Shown here piece after piece: positions 62,629 through 64,000 of a DNA stretch of 64,000 bases (its first letter is position 1; each line of letters starts with the position of its first letter). This stretch comes from JAJFJD01 sp965228695. Lineage in GTDB: Bacteria; Pseudomonadota; Alphaproteobacteria; UBA8366. The DNA lies in assembly GCA_965228695.1 (NCBI GenBank), contig CBDDIB010000002.1, forward strand, positions 3,906,001 through 3,970,000. The letters run 5' to 3'. The position numbers and the translations under genes were made by a program. The notes below the pieces were generated by a model, which was given only the letters and a program-made list of their open reading frames with translations, ran no database searches and had not been told where the DNA came from.

Positions 62629-63264
62629 ATGGCATTAACAAACTCTGTCGGGGGCACCGTAAAGAGTGCCGGTCTGGCAGCGATAGCAGTCCTCGCTGCG
62701 AGCCTATTCTTCAGCGCGCCCGCCCGGGCCGCCGATCCGGAGGCCTATGTCCGATCGATCGCCGACAAGCTCGAGCCGCTACTCAACAACGGGCATCTTA
62801 CGGCGGAGAATGTGGACGCTTTCCTGAAGGCCAATATCCTCAACCAGCTGGATATGGAGCGTATCGGGCGATACGTCCTCCGCAAGCATTGGAAGGAGAT
62901 CGACGAGGCCGGACAAGAGAAGTTCATGGACATCTTCCAGTACTTCATTTTGGAGAGCTTCAAGAAACAGTTGGTCAAGTATTCCAAGGCGGAAATCAAG
63001 ATCATCCGCTCGGTGGAACACGAACCGGCCGGCGTCTCCGTGATCACGCGGGTTCGGGTGCCGTCGAAGTCGCCGGTGAACATGAATTGGCGCCTGTTTC
63101 GCGACGAGGACCGAATTCGCATTTTCGACGTGTCGGTGCAGGGTATCTCGAAACTCTCGGCGACCCGCGCGGAGTATAAATCCGTGCTCGAGAATCAGGG
63201 TTTCGATCATTTGATTACCGAAATTTGCAATCGTCTAGAAGGAACGAAGCCGGCATCGTGCTGA
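62629..63264 (+). CDS. MlaC/Ttg2D-family phospholipid-binding protein
   Basis: A 211-residue periplasmic protein. The signal peptide has core GLAAIAVLAASLFFSAPARA. The mature part matches MlaC: DPEAYVRSIADKLEPLLNN, LDMERIGRYVLRKHWKEIDEAGQEKFMDIFQYFILESFKKQL and RIFDVSVQGISKLSATRAEYKSVLENQGFDHLI. MlaC-type proteins ferry phospholipids between membranes for an ABC system, or hopanoids in HpnM relatives. No mlaD/E/F or hpn gene adjoins, so it is an orphan. ATG 62629 has GAGGGG upstream. Confidence 0.9.
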   Translation: MALTNSVGGTVKSAGLAAIAVLAASLFFSAPARAADPEAYVRSIADKLEPLLNNGHLTAENVDAFLKANILNQLDMERIGRYVLRKHWKEIDEAGQEKFMDIFQYFILESFKKQLVKYSKAEIKIIRSVEHEPAGVSVITRVRVPSKSPVNMNWRLFRDEDRIRIFDVSVQGISKLSATRAEYKSVLENQGFDHLITEICNRLEGTKPASC

Positions 63265-63420
63265 GGGTGCTTTACGCATCCGCGCCGACTTAGGGGAAAC
63301 CGGCGCGTGCTCCGCAGAGGTCGTACGCGCGGCGCATGACCGCCGAATGGTCCGATTGGGTGGGATCGAAAACATGAAGAATTTCAGCAAGTCCGGCCGC
63401 ACGCCGGCTTTGGGTGCCCT

Positions 63421-63666
63421 ATGTTGGGAACGGTGCGCGTAATGGACGCCCGCGCCGCCACCCAGTGGATGGAGATATGGCTCTATCCGGACCAATCCAG
63501 CGGACATCTTTTGGTACTCCGGTCCCAGCCGGACGGCCGCTGCGAGGTCGTGGACCCACAGAAGAACTGGAACCAGGTTCACCCCTTCGAGACCTACGAG
63601 GCGGCCTACTACTGGCTGCGCCAGGAAACCTACGAATTGGTCGACGGGCGGATGGCGCTTCGCTAA
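63421..63666 (+). CDS. Small hypothetical protein (81 aa)
   Basis: An 81-residue protein rich in Trp and Tyr (WMEIWLYPDQSSGHLLVLRS and YEAAYYWLRQETYEL). It looks like a compact alpha-beta domain; I do not recognise the family. The start could be ATG 63421 or 63442. It lies 156 bp after the MlaC-like gene and 80 bp before lemA on the same strand. Confidence 0.6.
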   Translation: MLGTVRVMDARAATQWMEIWLYPDQSSGHLLVLRSQPDGRCEVVDPQKNWNQVHPFETYEAAYYWLRQETYELVDGRMALR

Positions 63667-63746
63667 AATAAATTCCGGATCGATAAGAGAATACCGAGTC
63701 TTTCAGAGATTAAAATCCGGAACTTGCAATACTGGAGAAGTTCAGA

Positions 63747-64000
63747 ATGCTGGAAACTCTAATAATTGTTGTTGGAATTGGGTTTTTAGTTTGGTTTCTA
63801 TATGCGGGTATTATTAAAAAGCGTAACAAAGCACATGAAGCATTTTCGGGCATCGACGTCCAGCTCAAGAAACGCCACGACCTCATCCCCAACATCCTCC
63901 AGATTGCCAAACGGTTCATGGCGCACGAGACCGAACTGCTGACCGAAATCACCCGATTGCGCACTGCAGCGCAGTCCGCCGGCGCAGACCGGGCCGGCGA
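63747..64000 (+). CDS. lemA: LemA family protein (5' part; 3' end outside window)
   Basis: The first 84 residues of a LemA-family protein: an N-terminal membrane helix (about 2-24) and the conserved start of the helical bundle, HEAFSGIDVQLKKRHDLIPNILQIAKRFMAHETELL. LemA proteins are small membrane-anchored helical proteins, often near a peptidase or TPM-domain gene. GGAGAA precedes the ATG. The first 30 codons are AT-rich (many ATT, TTT, GTT) compared with later codons, a sharp local shift. Confidence 0.85.
   Translation, partial: MLETLIIVVGIGFLVWFLYAGIIKKRNKAHEAFSGIDVQLKKRHDLIPNILQIAKRFMAHETELLTEITRLRTAAQSAGADRAG

Overview
This 64 kb window is a piece of a GC-rich alphaproteobacterial chromosome, most likely Rhodospirillales-like and probably marine. 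That placement is an inference. It rests on the high GC of the genes, AT-rich gaps between them, CtrA-like TTAA-N7-TTAA boxes, the ParA/SPOR pair, and a gene set rich in TauD-type dioxygenases, TRAP transport, CoA-ester enzymes and small-acid catabolism. I see no rRNA, tRNA, CRISPR array, transposase, integrase or phage gene. It reads as ordinary chromosome dominated by catabolic functions.

Layout. 1-5.3 kb: two gamma-glutamyltranspeptidase-family paralogs (the first cut by the window edge) flank a P-type cation ATPase and a 69-bp repeat. 5.3-11 kb: the first TauD/TfdA dioxygenase, a small DksA/TraR-like protein, a sugar-transfer-type ATP-grasp enzyme, a quinone-oxidoreductase-like MDR enzyme and a second TauD enzyme. 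11-13.4 kb: a split altronate/galactarate-dehydratase-like pair plus an enoyl-CoA hydratase. 13.4-18 kb: a CBS-pair protein, then a minus-strand set of GT4 glycosyltransferase, PabB-PabC fusion, cupin and VOC protein. 18-20.6 kb: a GntR/FCD regulator and a flavoprotein dehydrogenase, each preceded by ATTGTATA-type operators. 20.6-23.6 kb: an XRE/MmyB regulator, a small membrane protein, a VOC protein and a GT2 enzyme.

23.7-30.8 kb is a catabolic block: Cys-type sulfatase, enolase-superfamily enzyme, acyl-CoA dehydrogenase, a variant SDR, a DAO-type oxidoreductase and a third TauD enzyme. 31-33 kb holds a membrane-anchored WD40 propeller. 32.9-42.6 kb holds an OsmC-like gene with an apparent frameshift, a beta-hydroxyacid-dehydrogenase-like enzyme, an APH-type phosphotransferase, a second DAO enzyme, GNAT, a Tat-exported nitroreductase-like protein, a lipoprotein, an MmgE/PrpD protein, an EthD-like protein and a CoA-transferase. 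43.3-47.5 kb is a compact phenylalanine/tyrosine degradation operon: HPPD, phenylalanine hydroxylase, homogentisate dioxygenase and fumarylacetoacetase, ending at a terminator. 47.5-51.2 kb is a TRAP transporter operon (dctQ, dctM, creatininase-like gene, dctP).

51.5-56.5 kb: a secreted protein, an AT-rich regulatory gap, an omega/lambda-like GST, a fourth Fe/2OG oxygenase and a lone molybdenum hydroxylase large subunit. 56.7-60.3 kb: a Sel1-SPOR protein facing a translationally coupled ParA-SPOR pair, probably envelope or division related. 60.3-64 kb: a large gap, two membrane proteins, an orphan MlaC-like lipid-binding protein, a small hypothetical and the start of lemA.

No single locus is clearly a new system. 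The parts most worth following up are the ParA/SPOR/Sel1-SPOR locus, the TRAP operon with an active-site-divergent creatininase homolog, the GntR-flavoprotein unit with its paired operators, the membrane-tethered WD40 protein, and several enzymes lacking textbook catalytic residues (SDR, enolase-superfamily enzyme, creatininase homolog).
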